From positions 2,108,001-2,172,000 of the forward strand of contig JAZBRS010000077.1 in the NCBI GenBank assembly GCA_037176725.1: a stretch of 64,000 nucleotides of DNA, given 5' to 3'. The translations under genes and the position numbers were made by a program. Position 1 is the first letter of the stretch. Every line of letters starts with the position of its first letter. The notes under the pieces are model-generated. The model made no database searches. It was given only the letters and a program-made list of their open reading frames with translations, and had not been told where the DNA came from. Positions 21,307 to 31,404 of this stretch are shown piece after piece. Source of the stretch: Posidonia oceanica. Its lineage: Eukaryota > Streptophyta > Magnoliopsida > Alismatales > Posidoniaceae.

Positions 21307-24300
21307 CTACTGATAGTATTTCTTCAGATAGCAGAGGTTGACGGGCTCAGACTGTTCGACATGGTCCATATCCTCAAGAGTTACAGCGCCTCCCGAAAAG
21401 ATCTGCTTGACCACAAAGGGGCCACGCCAATTGGGTCGGAATTTCCCTCGACCATCGGGCAAATGAACGGCGCGCAAGACAAGGTCCCCTGACTGGAAGC
21501 TTCTGGGCTGGACCTTCTTCAAGAATGCTCTGGCCATCCGCTTCTGATAGCAGCGAGCGTTGTGCATGGCTTGCAATCTGTGCTCATCAATCAAGTTTAG
21601 TTGGACGCAGCGGTCTTCGACCCATTCTGCCTCTTCCAACTCAGCTTCCCGCAGGATCTGCAGAGAGGGGATTTCCACTTCAACAGGTAACACCACTTCC
21701 ATGCCGTACACCAGGGAGTACGGGGTGGCTCCTGTAGAGGTCCGGATTGATGTCCTGTACGCCCAGAGTGCGTAGGGGAGCTTGTCGTGCCAATCCTTGT
21801 GGATTTCTGCCATTTTCTTCAGGATCTTGACAATGTTCTTGTTTGCAGACTCCACTGCTCCGTTCATCTGAGGCCGATAGGGCGAGGATCGATGGTGCTT
21901 GATCTTGAGACTTTGCAGGTATTCTTCGATCCTTTTAGCAATGAAGTTTGAGCCGTTATCAGAGATGACAGAGTGCGGGACCCCATATCGGGCAACAATA
22001 TTGTTTCTGATAAATTTTTCTGTTGCCGCAGCGGTGATTGTCTTGTAAGAGGCTGCTTCCACCCACTTGGTAAAGTAATCGATCGCTACCAGAATGTAAC
22101 GATGACCATTTGAAGCAGCAGGGTGGATGGCGCCAATGACATCGATCCCCCAGATGGAGAAAGGCCATGGCGAAGACATGTTGTGCAGCTGATGTGGAGG
22201 GGCCTTGATGAAGTTACCATGGATTTGACAGTTGTGGCATCTACGCACGAACCGGCAGCAGTCGGCTTCCATGGTCTGCCAGAAATAACCTTGCAGCATG
22301 ATCTTCTTGGCCAGGAGGACGCCGTTCATGTGCGAGCCACAGGTCCCCGCATGCACTTGAAGCATCAGCGTGTCAGCCTCCGATTTGTTCAGACAGCGTA
22401 GTAGCATCTGATTGTATGACCTTCTGTACAGCTGTCCGGCCCCTAGCACATACTTTGACGCCAGACGCGCCAAAGTTCTCTTGTCTGTTGCCGTGGTATC
22501 AGGAGGAAAGCTACCAGACTCCAGGAAGGATTTTATGTCTTGATACCAGGGCTGCCCCTCTGCGGGATCCACTTCCTCTTTGCTCATGCAGTATGCAGGC
22601 TGTTCAATGCGAGTGACTGATACATCCACAGTGCTGTCTTCTAAAATGGTGAGCCAGGATGCCAGAGTTGCTAGTGCGTCTGCATACGCGTTCTTTGCTC
22701 TGTTCAGGTACGTGAAGCGGATGCTCTTGAATTCTTCCATCAACCTCAGCAGGTGTTCGTGATACGGCACAAGCTTGGGATCTTTTGTCTTCCAATCGCC
22801 GTTCACTTGAGAAATCACCAGCATGGCATCGCCGTGCACATGCAGCTTCTGCGCCTCATGTTCGAGGGCGACTTTCAACCCCAGGATGCACGCTTCGTAC
22901 TCTGCTTCGTTGTTCGTGCAGGTGAAAGTCAGCTTCCTTGCGAAAGGGGTCATCTGTCCTTGGGGCGTGGTCAGCACTGCGCCTACGCCTCGGCACTTCT
23001 TGTTGACTGCACCATCAAAGTAGAGCTGCCATTCCTCTGCTTCTTCAAGATCTTTCTGCTCAGAGTCCATTGCAAAAAGAATGTCTTCATCAGGGAACTG
23101 CGTCTGGAGGGGTTGGTATTCAGGCAGAGGGAGGTCAGCAAGATGGTCTGCCATTGCTTGACCCTTCATGGACTTCTGTGTGACAAAGGTGATGTCGTAC
23201 TGGGACAATAACACCTGCCACTTGGCACATCTGCCCACCATGGCCGGCTTCTGAAAGAGGAATTTGATGGGATCATGCCGGCATAAGAGCTGCACTGAGT
23301 AGGCCATCAAGTAGTGTCTCAGCTTCTGTGCAGCCCAGACAAGGGACAGGCAAGTCTTCTCTAGTGTTGTGTACCTGGCTTCACATTCATTAAACTTCTT
23401 GCTCAGGTAGTAGATGGCGCGCTCCTTCCTACCAGATTCGTCATGTTGGCCCAAGACGGCGCCCATGGAATGCTGCGTGGTAGAAAGGTAGAGAAGCAAG
23501 GGTCTCCCCGGCGTAGGCGGGACCAGGACAGGAGGCTTGATCAACAGCTGCTTGATCTTGGCAAATGCAGCCTGACACTCCTCGCTCCAGTGAATCTGCG
23601 CATTCTTCTTCAAGAGCTTGAATATGGGTTCACAGATGGGCGTAAGCTGTGCAACGAAGCGACTGATAAATTGTAAACGCCCAAGCAGACTTCTGACTTC
23701 TTTTTCAGTCCTAGGGGGTGGCATGTCCACGATGGCTTGTGCTTTCAACGGGTCCACTTCAATCCCCCTTTGGCTAACAATGTAGCCGAGCAATTTGCCA
23801 GAAGATACCTCGAATACGCACTTCTTGGGATTCAAGCGCAGCTTGTACTTCCGTAGACGGTCAAAGAGCTTTCTGAGACAGGCAAGATGATCCTCGGGCT
23901 CTTTGGTTTTGGCAATCATATCGTCTACATAGACCCCCACTTCTTGGTGCATGAGGTCGTGGAATAGCGCAGTCATGGCCCTCTGATAGGTTGCACCAGC
24001 ATTCTTCAGGCCGAACGGCATAACTTGGTAGCAGAAGACTCCCCAAGGGGTGATGAATGAAGTCTTTTCCATGTCTTCTTCTGCCATCTTGATCTGATTG
24101 TATCCAGAGAAGCCGTCCATGAAGGAGAGCATTTTGTGGCCCGCTGTGTTGTCGACTAGGACGTCAATGTGGGGCAATGGAAAGTCGTCCTTGGGACTCG
24201 CCTTGTTCAGGTCCCTATAGTCGATACAGATCCGAATTTGGCCATCTTTCTTGGGCACAGGTACAATATTTGCCAGCCATTCAGGATAAAGAACGACCTT

Positions 24301-27300
24301 TAGAAAGTTGACTCCAAGCTGCTTCATTATCTCTTCTTTGATCATGAGCAGCCACTGCGGTCGCCATCTTCTTAGCTTCTGCTTTACTGGCTTGGCATCC
24401 GGATTTAAGGGCAGATTGTGCACCACTATCTCTATGTCGAGGCCGACCATATCTTCATAACTCCAGGCGAAGACATCCGCATATTCCCTCAGGAATGCAA
24501 TGAATTCTGCTCGAGCCTGGGCGGACAGCTGGGCACTGATGCAAACTTCTCTGACTTCCTCAGCTGTGCCAATGTTAACAACCTCCGTTTCTTCTTCAAC
24601 ATGGAGGTTGGGGCCTTCTAGGTCGTCGTCATGGGGCCGGAACTCGGGCAAAGGTTCGTCAATCTCATCCATGCCCGTATCATCCTCTTCTCCATAAGCA
24701 ACAAGTTCCGAGAGGATCTCTTTCTCAAAAGAAGGACTTGTGATGTCGAAAGAGTGCATGTGTTCCGCTGCTTGGCCCTGGTGACGCTTCAGGATGGTCA
24801 CGCTTACTCGAGTATTCTTGTAGCCTCGGTGCGCGACCTCCGTCCCAGCGATTCTTTCTGCTGTTTGCTCTGGCCTGACTGACTCTGCTGAGTGCTCCGC
24901 TGATTCTGCTGAGGGCTCAACTGACTCTGCTGCTGATTGCTCTGCTGACTGTGCTGCTGAGGCTGCTGAGGCATTCTGCTCTGCTGCTGCTGTATTTACT
25001 GCTGATGCTCCCCCCTCTGGGTCTTCTAGTGTGCTCGTGGAGGATACGCCGGACTGGCGGCTGATCTGGTCACTGCCGCTCGATGCATTGCTCAGGTGAG
25101 GCATGGGTTGCACAAACCACCTAGACCCGCCTTCTGGTTGAAGAGTGATGAGCTCATCTGGTCTAGGGGAGTCCGGCACTGCTGAGTCTTCTAGAACCAT
25201 GATAGAAGCATGGTCCTCTTGCAGAGGAGGATCCGTGACTACGGCTTTTCCTTTCCTTTCTGCAGCTTGATGGTCTGCCAGGTCTTCTGCTATTGACTGG
25301 AGTTGTTCTTGATAAAGCAACTCTAAGTCGGACATCCAAGAATCGACCTGGGCTTCTATCGCCACTCCTTCTTCTTCGTCCGAGGGGGAGTCGACGTAGT
25401 AGGCGCCGGGGGCCTGCGGCACTGACTCGGCTGCAAGATGGATCGCCGCCCTTGGAGTCTGCATGATCTGGTTCACGGGCGCGTCCGCTGATGGCAGTTC
25501 AGATGTAGAAGGCCCAAATAAACAGGTCAGCGGTGCTACTGATGAATAAGCTTCCAGGGTCACTGCTGGAGAGTAAGCAGGGGTGCTCTTTGGAGGGCTC
25601 AAGGGCCCGGATAATGTAGTGCTCAGTTGGCCTTTTGTATCGGGCCGTAACTGAGAGAGCACAGCCTCTGACGCCATAGGGTCTTGCCATGAGAGCTGCT
25701 GCAGGTCGTCAGGAGAATGCGGAGTGGACTGCGCCAGCTGCATTCCTGAAGATGATGCTGAAGGAGCGGGCTGGGCCACGCTGCTGACTGAGTTGATAGA
25801 CTGCCCCTCCAGAGACGGGGGCAGTGGCACTGATGTGTCTGTGACCGCTGGTAGCATACTTGGTTCTGCCAAGAGGAGTGTCTCTGTCTCCTGCACTGCT
25901 GCTGACTGTTCTTGGAGAACTGGTGTGGCTGCAAAAGGATGAGAACTTGCATCTGCCACAGGGCCTGCTGAACTGCCTGCTGTTTCTGCCAGAGGGGGAG
26001 CTAAATAAACTGACTGTGGGGCCTCTGCTCTGACCACTGTTTCTGCTGAGTTGATTGGGACTGCCTCTGTTGCATCAGACTGCTCCTCATCCGAGTAGTA
26101 GTCCTCAATACACACCCAATCCTCTGCCGGCGCTGTGGCTTGGTAGTCGGTTGATCCCAGAATTCCTGCACTGGTAAAGTTAGTGAGGTCTCTGGGAATG
26201 GCTGGCGCACGATCTTTGAGCTGGAAGCAGTGATCTTCGTTGAGCTTTGGTTCGTAACCGAGGCCTTCAGACTTTCTTCGCTCCACTGCTACGATCGGCT
26301 CCGCGATCCCTTGGCCGTGATGCCCGAGTGGCGTACCCTTTATGTAACCCCACCTGTGACATACATTCTCGACCATTCGAAATGGGTTGCTGTGAATGGT
26401 CAAGGAGTTGACACGTTCAAGATCAGGAACGAAGTTAACTGGCTCACGCCGGTTAACACGATAGAGGGCTTCAGAAGTCTCAGGGTCAAACGGGATAGAT
26501 TGCGAAGACACGGGAGAGACTGCTTCAATCCGCTCCTTCTCAAAGTTCTCCGCCATGACGACAATGACATCGTCGCCGCGACGGTACTTTATCATTCGAT
26601 GGAGGGTCGAAGGAAGGACCTGATGCTTGTGGAGCCAAGGGCGCCCAAGCAGAAGATTGAAGTTAGGTTTCAAGTCGACGACATAGAATTCTACGTCGAA
26701 GACGACCGGACCGATAGCCAGAGGGATAATCAGAATCCCTAGAGCGTCATGGTGAGTGTTGTCAAAAGCAGTCATTCCCTTCACGGCAGGCGTGATATCC
26801 TCGGCTTTGAATCCGAGCTTGGTTGCTGTACGCAAGGGGCAGACATTAAGGCCTGACCCGTTATCAACCAGTGTTAAGGGAATGCGAAAGTTTTTGAACT
26901 GCACCGTGACGAATAGGGGCTGGTTGTGATTAATCCCTGCCGGAGGCAGCTCATCACTCGTGAAAGAGATGACCTGGGGCTCCGCGATTAACCCAACCAT
27001 GCTCTCCAAGGCGGAAGGCTCAATGGACTGGGACACATGAGCAGCCTGGAACACGCGAAGAAAAGCCTCGCGGTGCTCGGCAGGAGTGTGGATCAAATCC
27101 CAGATGGAGATGTCAGCTTTGACCTTCTTAAGTTGGGAGGTTAGGTCTGCTTTAGGTTGGCTTCTCCTAGCAGCTGGAGGGGTGATTCTAGCAGGTTCTA
27201 AAGAGGTAGTGGCAGGAAGCTGGGTTACTACAGGTTGGCTAGGGATTTGGCTAACTACAGGCTGGTCCAGGGTTGGATCTGCTAAGGGTTGGCCTGAGGG

Positions 27301-27639
27301 TGGGGGTATAACAGGTCCAGGGTGAGTCGGCCTAGTTGCCGGTGCTGGGGGCCTATAAACCCTCCCCGATCGCGTTACTTCCGCGCACATTTCTGTGGCA
27401 TAGCTGTAAGGGACGTGATGGGTGTCTAGGGTCAAATCAATGACGACTGGAGCATGTGCTGCGAGCACAGGAGGGGTTACAGGGGGACCTACAGGATGTT
27501 GAGGTCTATCTAACGGGTATGGTTGTTGGGGTGGGAAGGCTGGGGCAGGTTGAGGTCTGCCTAGAAGGTGTAGCTGAGGTTGCCCTAAAAGGTGAATGGG
27601 AGAACTAGGCTGGGCTCTCGCTAAGAGGTGTACAGGGGA
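21307..27639 (-). CDS. pol: E3 Pol polyprotein (PR-RT-RH-aRH-INT)
   Basis: The open frame runs from after a TAA at 27640-27642 to 21307, in frame with gag; the first codon counted here as residue 1 is GTG at 27468. From there: aspartic protease DNGSG 202-206 and LLLGRPW 273-279; a G-patch-like stretch 378-406; an acidic Ser/Ala-rich linker about 430-960; reverse transcriptase about 1050-1240 with YVDD at 1180-1183; Ty3-type RNase H about 1320-1445; a second, archaeal-type RNase H about 1480-1605 (YFDGA 1483, NNEAEYEA 1519, HGDAMLVI 1545); integrase zinc finger H1706/H1713/C1744/C1747 and catalytic D1776, D1837, E1873 (D,D-35-E); C-terminal GPFVVKQIFSGGAV-type module about 2016. All catalytic residues are present. 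The dual RNase H is diagnostic of the plant Tat lineage. Expression would need bypass of the stops upstream. Confidence 0.95.
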   Translation of the reverse strand, partial: SPVHLLARAQPSSPIHLLGQPQLHLLGRPQPAPAFPPQQPYPLDRPQHPVGPPVTPPVLAAHAPVVIDLTLDTHHVPYSYATEMCAEVTRSGRVYRPPAPATRPTHPGPVIPPPSGQPLADPTLDQPVVSQIPSQPVVTQLPATTSLEPARITPPAARRSQPKADLTSQLKKVKADISIWDLIHTPAEHREAFLRVFQAAHVSQSIEPSALESMVGLIAEPQVISFTSDELPPAGINHNQPLFVTVQFKNFRIPLTLVDNGSGLNVCPLRTATKLGFKAEDITPAVKGMTAFDNTHHDALGILIIPLAIGPVVFDVEFYVVDLKPNFNLLLGRPWLHKHQVLPSTLHRMIKYRRGDDVIVVMAENFEKERIEAVSPVSSQSIPFDPETSEALYRVNRREPVNFVPDLERVNSLTIHSNPFRMVENVCHRWGYIKGTPLGHHGQGIAEPIVAVERRKSEGLGYEPKLNEDHCFQLKDRAPAIPRDLTNFTSAGILGSTDYQATAPAEDWVCIEDYYSDEEQSDATEAVPINSAETVVRAEAPQSVYLAPPLAETAGSSAGPVADASSHPFAATPVLQEQSAAVQETETLLLAEPSMLPAVTDTSVPLPPSLEGQSINSVSSVAQPAPSASSSGMQLAQSTPHSPDDLQQLSWQDPMASEAVLSQLRPDTKGQLSTTLSGPLSPPKSTPAYSPAVTLEAYSSVAPLTCLFGPSTSELPSADAPVNQIMQTPRAAIHLAAESVPQAPGAYYVDSPSDEEEGVAIEAQVDSWMSDLELLYQEQLQSIAEDLADHQAAERKGKAVVTDPPLQEDHASIMVLEDSAVPDSPRPDELITLQPEGGSRWFVQPMPHLSNASSGSDQISRQSGVSSTSTLEDPEGGASAVNTAAAEQNASAASAAQSAEQSAAESVEPSAESAEHSAESVRPEQTAERIAGTEVAHRGYKNTRVSVTILKRHQGQAAEHMHSFDITSPSFEKEILSELVAYGEEDDTGMDEIDEPLPEFRPHDDDLEGPNLHVEEETEVVNIGTAEEVREVCISAQLSAQARAEFIAFLREYADVFAWSYEDMVGLDIEIVVHNLPLNPDAKPVKQKLRRWRPQWLLMIKEEIMKQLGVNFLKVVLYPEWLANIVPVPKKDGQIRICIDYRDLNKASPKDDFPLPHIDVLVDNTAGHKMLSFMDGFSGYNQIKMAEEDMEKTSFITPWGVFCYQVMPFGLKNAGATYQRAMTALFHDLMHQEVGVYVDDMIAKTKEPEDHLACLRKLFDRLRKYKLRLNPKKCVFEVSSGKLLGYIVSQRGIEVDPLKAQAIVDMPPPRTEKEVRSLLGRLQFISRFVAQLTPICEPIFKLLKKNAQIHWSEECQAAFAKIKQLLIKPPVLVPPTPGRPLLLYLSTTQHSMGAVLGQHDESGRKERAIYYLSKKFNECEARYTTLEKTCLSLVWAAQKLRHYLMAYSVQLLCRHDPIKFLFQKPAMVGRCAKWQVLLSQYDITFVTQKSMKGQAMADHLADLPLPEYQPLQTQFPDEDILFAMDSEQKDLEEAEEWQLYFDGAVNKKCRGVGAVLTTPQGQMTPFARKLTFTCTNNEAEYEACILGLKVALEHEAQKLHVHGDAMLVISQVNGDWKTKDPKLVPYHEHLLRLMEEFKSIRFTYLNRAKNAYADALATLASWLTILEDSTVDVSVTRIEQPAYCMSKEEVDPAEGQPWYQDIKSFLESGSFPPDTTATDKRTLARLASKYVLGAGQLYRRSYNQMLLRCLNKSEADTLMLQVHAGTCGSHMNGVLLAKKIMLQGYFWQTMEADCCRFVRRCHNCQIHGNFIKAPPHQLHNMSSPWPFSIWGIDVIGAIHPAASNGHRYILVAIDYFTKWVEAASYKTITAAATEKFIRNNIVARYGVPHSVISDNGSNFIAKRIEEYLQSLKIKHHRSSPYRPQMNGAVESANKNIVKILKKMAEIHKDWHDKLPYALWAYRTSIRTSTGATPYSLVYGMEVVLPVEVEIPSLQILREAELEEAEWVEDRCVQLNLIDEHRLQAMHNARCYQKRMARAFLKKVQPRSFQSGDLVLRAVHLPDGRGKFRPNWRGPFVVKQIFSGGAVTLEDMDHVEQSEPVNLCYLKKYYQ

Positions 27640-27642
27640 TTA
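27640..27642 (-). other. Private in-frame TAA between gag and pol (E3)
   Basis: In frame with both gag and pol. E1 has no stop at the equivalent position, so this is probably a CAA-to-TAA change private to E3. If so, it would block a Gag-Pol fusion from this copy. Confidence 0.6.
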
Positions 27643-27954
27643 AGCCTGAGGGAGCACGGTGGGAGGCGCGAGAGGGCGCTCCGGCCTGGCACGCGGTCGA
27701 ATCAAATGGATTCCCGACTCGGAGCCGGCAACTGCCGCCAAATAGAGACTGACTGGGAAAGGCTCAGAGATGTCAGAGATAAGATCAGAGGGGTCCACTA
27801 CAGAAGTAGCAGGCCCAGAAGGAAAGATAGAGTGGACGCCTGAGGTTCCCGCCCCTCCCGGATAAGAGTGCTCCGGTAAAGGTTGGCGGACGATGCCAGA
27901 ATGCGAGGGAACAGCTGGAGATGCAGATGCATGAGTGTGTGCTTGAGTGGGTGC

Positions 27955-27957
27955 CTA
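27955..27957 (-). promoter_or_regulatory. Conserved UAG between gag and pol (E3)
   Basis: gag and pol share a frame (offset 2763 bases = 921 codons from 30231 to 27468). UAG followed by G stops gag here and at the same alignment position in E1 (50521-50523). Downstream codons remain similar between the two elements (GTSGVHSIF-like, TSVVDPSDLI-like). This suggests programmed readthrough or splicing rather than chance. Confidence 0.6.
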
Positions 27958-30201
27958 GTGCGTGTCGATCACAATCGTTCCCGATTCGATCAAGTCCTGA
28001 ATTGCGTTCCGCAGGGAGAAGCAATTGTCCATCGAATGCCCGACGCTTCGATGGAAATTGCAGAAGAGGTCCGGCCTGAACCAATGCGGCAGAGGGCTTG
28101 GCGGCGGACGAACCTCCGGGAATTTCAGGAGCGATGCCACCTTCGGCAAGATGACCGTGAGTGGTTCCACCAGTGGGGTGAAATTCCTCCTCTCAGCGGG
28201 TGGTCTTCTTTGCCTTGGGTGTGAGCCTTGCTGGACCGATGCGGCAGGATAGACCGGTCTAGCGGTGGTAGTGATGTGCGGTGTGTGCGGGTTCCTAGGT
28301 GCAGGAGCGTACACCATCTGAGCTGGGGCAGGCCGAGACGGCAAGCGAACAGGTACAGCAGGAGAATCGACGAATGCAACAGCGGGTTTCGGCGAGTCCT
28401 TCCTCTTCGGGCGGTTGTTGTTGCTGCCGCTGTTGTTGTTGTTGGAGGCGCTGCTGTTGGCACTGTTGCTGCTTATCACTGCCTGCTTAGCGAACGCAGA
28501 GAGAGCTGGGAAGTTGCCACTCCGCAAAGAACTCTCCACGCGCGCTCCAGCTCTGATGAGTGCCGCGAAAGTAGTGACTGGTTGGATGCTAAGCAGAGCT
28601 CCGAGAGACGGCTGCGCCCCTTTGATAACGATCTCGATAGACTCCTCGTCAGAGGGTCTATCTCGAACCTGAGAGGCAAGGGTGCGCCAGCGGCCGACGT
28701 ACTCCCCGAACGGCTCGCCAGAGTTCTGCTTGATGGCGATCAAGTCCGCCCTCTTTGGGACAAGATCGAGGTTGAAGGAGTATTGTTCCAGGAACGCCTG
28801 ACTGAGGTCGTTCCAAGTCTTGATGGCTGACATATCGAGTGATGTGAACCACTTGAGTGCCGGCCCAGTCAAACTTTTCTGGAACAAGCGGATCAGCAAC
28901 CTCTCGTCAGCATGCAGCTGAACGAGATCACCGCAATACGCCTTCAGATGTGCTACAGGGCAGCCCCTACCATTATACTTTTCGAAGTCCGGGATTTTGA
29001 ACTTCGGAGGGAGTACCGCCTCTGGAAAGCAACAGAGGTCCCAGAATTGGTAGGTCTGGTGCTTAGTACCCTGCACTAGTCGTAGTGCCTTCTCCAAGAC
29101 GTCCATCCGATTATTGATGGGGTTTGGAATTGCTGCTGGAGGAGAGGGATCAGCAGGGGTAGTGAGCACATACGCCGAATGGGTCGCACCTAAGTTCTCC
29201 TCCGGATCTACCATAGCGTCGCCTGGTGGAGCAACGGGATGGCCGACGTATCCGTGCTGGGGGACAGTGTATGCAGGAGTGTATGCAGGATGCTGGACTT
29301 GGTGAAGAGGAGAAGAATAGATGCCATGCTGTGCTGGAATAGGGGGTGGATGACGGAGCACCAGTTGCTGTACAGGCGGGGTGCCAGACAGCGAGCCAGT
29401 AAGGTACTGGGCTCCAGCCGATCCAAAGGATTGACCACCAGAAGGAAGTGGAGCATGCTGTGCCAAGTGTTGTGCAGGAGGCGGTAGACGGGCCCCCATC
29501 GTCGGAACCGTGAGCAGTTGCGACGATGGTTGAGGCGGAGGTGCAGAGGTCGATGCATGAAATGCAGGAACTGGCCTCGAAGGAACCTCAGGGATGACAG
29601 AGACAGAAGAAGGACGAACTGACAAAGCCATGCCCTGCAGTCTCTGGGCAAGCTCCATCAGGTGCTGGTACTGAGCTTCGGGCGTCTCGCCAGTGGGGAC
29701 GCTGAAGTGCAGTGCCGGCGGGGATTGAGAAGCAAGTGGCACGGACACAGACTGTCCGGGAGGGAAGGATTCTACAGAAAGTGCCGCAGCAGCGGTGGAA
29801 GGGATGTCGAAAGCGACGTATCCCTGGGACGGAGGGGGCAGTGGCGTCTCCGGAGCGCGAGTAACGGCCGTCAAGATAGATTCGGCGACCGGATCCGGAG
29901 GAAGGGAGGCTTGCCACTGTCCTGGGGTGTACTGAGAACCTAGAGACGTCAGAGGGGGAAACCCTAGCGTCGGAGGGGGAACAAGAGGGACAGAAAGAGC
30001 AACCGGAGGGGCCAGAACGGAAACACCCTCCGTGACAGGAGTAAAAGAAGGCTCACTAACGTACTGGGCCATTGCTGACCTAGAGCGTGTGAGAACAGGG
30101 CTGCGACGAGTATTCAAGCGGTGAGTCCTAAGAGGAGCTATCGTCGCAAATGCGGATAGCTCAGAGGGGGAATGGTCGCGAACTAAGTCGCAAAAGGGCA
30201 T
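27955..30201 (-). CDS. gag: E3 Gag polyprotein
   Basis: Structural protein of the virus-like particle. The open frame begins upstream; the first ATG is at 30201, but the ATG shared with E1 and E2 is the later SAMAQ one at 30072. Counting from 30231: Pro/Ser/Gln-rich N-terminal third to half (about 55-350), retrotransposon-gag capsid domain about 400-560 (LFQKSLTGPALKWFTSL, FLEQYSF, REYVGRW-like EYVGRWR 510-516), an Asn/Ser stretch 589-606, basic PKRK, and a zinc knuckle C724-x2-H727-x4-H732-x4-C737 in which the usual second Cys is His. It ends with IVIDTH and a UAG at 27955-27957; the pol frame continues in the same register. The E1 copy ends at the same position. Confidence 0.92.
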   Translation of the reverse strand: MPFCDLVRDHSPSELSAFATIAPLRTHRLNTRRSPVLTRSRSAMAQYVSEPSFTPVTEGVSVLAPPVALSVPLVPPPTLGFPPLTSLGSQYTPGQWQASLPPDPVAESILTAVTRAPETPLPPPSQGYVAFDIPSTAAAALSVESFPPGQSVSVPLASQSPPALHFSVPTGETPEAQYQHLMELAQRLQGMALSVRPSSVSVIPEVPSRPVPAFHASTSAPPPQPSSQLLTVPTMGARLPPPAQHLAQHAPLPSGGQSFGSAGAQYLTGSLSGTPPVQQLVLRHPPPIPAQHGIYSSPLHQVQHPAYTPAYTVPQHGYVGHPVAPPGDAMVDPEENLGATHSAYVLTTPADPSPPAAIPNPINNRMDVLEKALRLVQGTKHQTYQFWDLCCFPEAVLPPKFKIPDFEKYNGRGCPVAHLKAYCGDLVQLHADERLLIRLFQKSLTGPALKWFTSLDMSAIKTWNDLSQAFLEQYSFNLDLVPKRADLIAIKQNSGEPFGEYVGRWRTLASQVRDRPSDEESIEIVIKGAQPSLGALLSIQPVTTFAALIRAGARVESSLRSGNFPALSAFAKQAVISSNSANSSASNNNNSGSNNNRPKRKDSPKPAVAFVDSPAVPVRLPSRPAPAQMVYAPAPRNPHTPHITTTARPVYPAASVQQGSHPRQRRPPAERRNFTPLVEPLTVILPKVASLLKFPEVRPPPSPLPHWFRPDLFCNFHRSVGHSMDNCFSLRNAIQDLIESGTIVIDTH

Positions 30202-30231
30202 CAACGAGGGTCGATACTCGAGCTTTGGCAA

Positions 30232-31386
30232 AGGGAAACTCGCTTACCGATCACGCTGACACAATAGAAGGAAATTAGGGTTAGAAACTAAAAGATGAAT
30301 GCAAATGAGTTAGTTAAGTGGCATGAATGATGTGCATGCTTTCTAGTATGCCCCCCTTTCCTAACTAGTGTTTCCTAGCAAGGTTGTCTACTCCGGGAAT
30401 CCCTGGATGTACGGGTCACCGACTCAGGTCAGAAAAAGTAGGTCCCCTGTCTAACTCCCGGCCCAAAGCTCAGGTAATGACAGGGTGGTGCGTTAGTGGC
30501 CTCTACCCCGCCAAAGCGTGGGTGGTACCCTCTACTAACACCGACACGACCCCCGGACAAGGAGGGGACGGACCGACCAACTTATGCCACGCCCAAAGCA
30601 GTGGAACAAGAGGCCGGAACCGTCCTTCGCAGACTAGTAGGTGGACTCAGAGGAGAAGAATGCATGCCCTATATGATGCTTATGCAAAATGATTAGAGTT
30701 TTTTATCTTGCACATTTTATTAACCAAAGGGAGTGAAGGATTGTTTGTAGTCTCTAGTTGTCCCTTGAAGTTCTTTTTACTTGCATTTTTTAGTTAACCA
30801 TGGGGGAAGCAGACAAGTCTCTACTATCCTAAGCATGGCAAGTGCAAAAGGGAAGAAAATCAGTCAAAATGGCAAGCAACCATCATACAACACAACAAAA
30901 GGCATGTTCATGGCATGTGCGAGTGTTTGTGAGCATAATGGTGAAGAAAAAAAACATTCATCAAGTCAAAAAGCGTGTAAGCATAGTATGTGCGTGTGTA
31001 GTGACATAGCAAGAGTGTAAAAGAAGCATTCAACGTTCAAAAAGCATGTGTTTTAGCCAAACAAAGTATGTAGTCATGTAATGTGCGAGAATTAAAGCAG
31101 TAATAAGCAAGTAAGGTAAAGTAAGGTAAAAGTAAGCAGACTGTAAAAGAAATAGGAGCACAAGCAAGACAGTAAGTAAATAAACAGGCAAAGGAGCAAA
31201 GCCAGGCAGAAGAAAGCGCAAACCGAGACAAAAGAGGTGCAAAACCTAAGCAAAGTAGCTACGAAGCGACTCGCTAGGAGTTTGCACAGAAAAGCGAGCA
31301 AAACAGGCGAAGAAGGCACACAAGGCAGACAAAGCTGCAAAACAAGCGAGCGAAAAGCCAGGGACGAAAGCCGGAGTCTAGTCTAA
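30232..31386 (-). other. E3 untranslated leader
   Basis: No gene. Homologous to the E2 leader at 961-2151 and partly to the E1 leader. GAGTCGGTGACCC is shared near 30410, and a GTAAGCGA donor-like sequence lies near 30245 just upstream of gag. Purine-rich AAGTAAGC-type short repeats occupy 31090-31230. Confidence 0.6.
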
Positions 31387-31404
31387 TCCCCAGCAGAGTC
31401 GCCA
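31387..31404 (-). promoter_or_regulatory. E3 primer binding site
   Basis: Sense TGGCGACTCTGCTGGGGA, one base from the 5' LTR end at 31406. Complementary to a tRNA ending GAGTCGCCA, consistent with tRNA-Arg priming described for Ogre elements. Confidence 0.8.

Noticed and set aside
31387..31404. tRNA gene fragment
   Set aside because: Only the 18 bases complementary to a tRNA 3' end are present, exactly at the primer-site position; no tRNA body.
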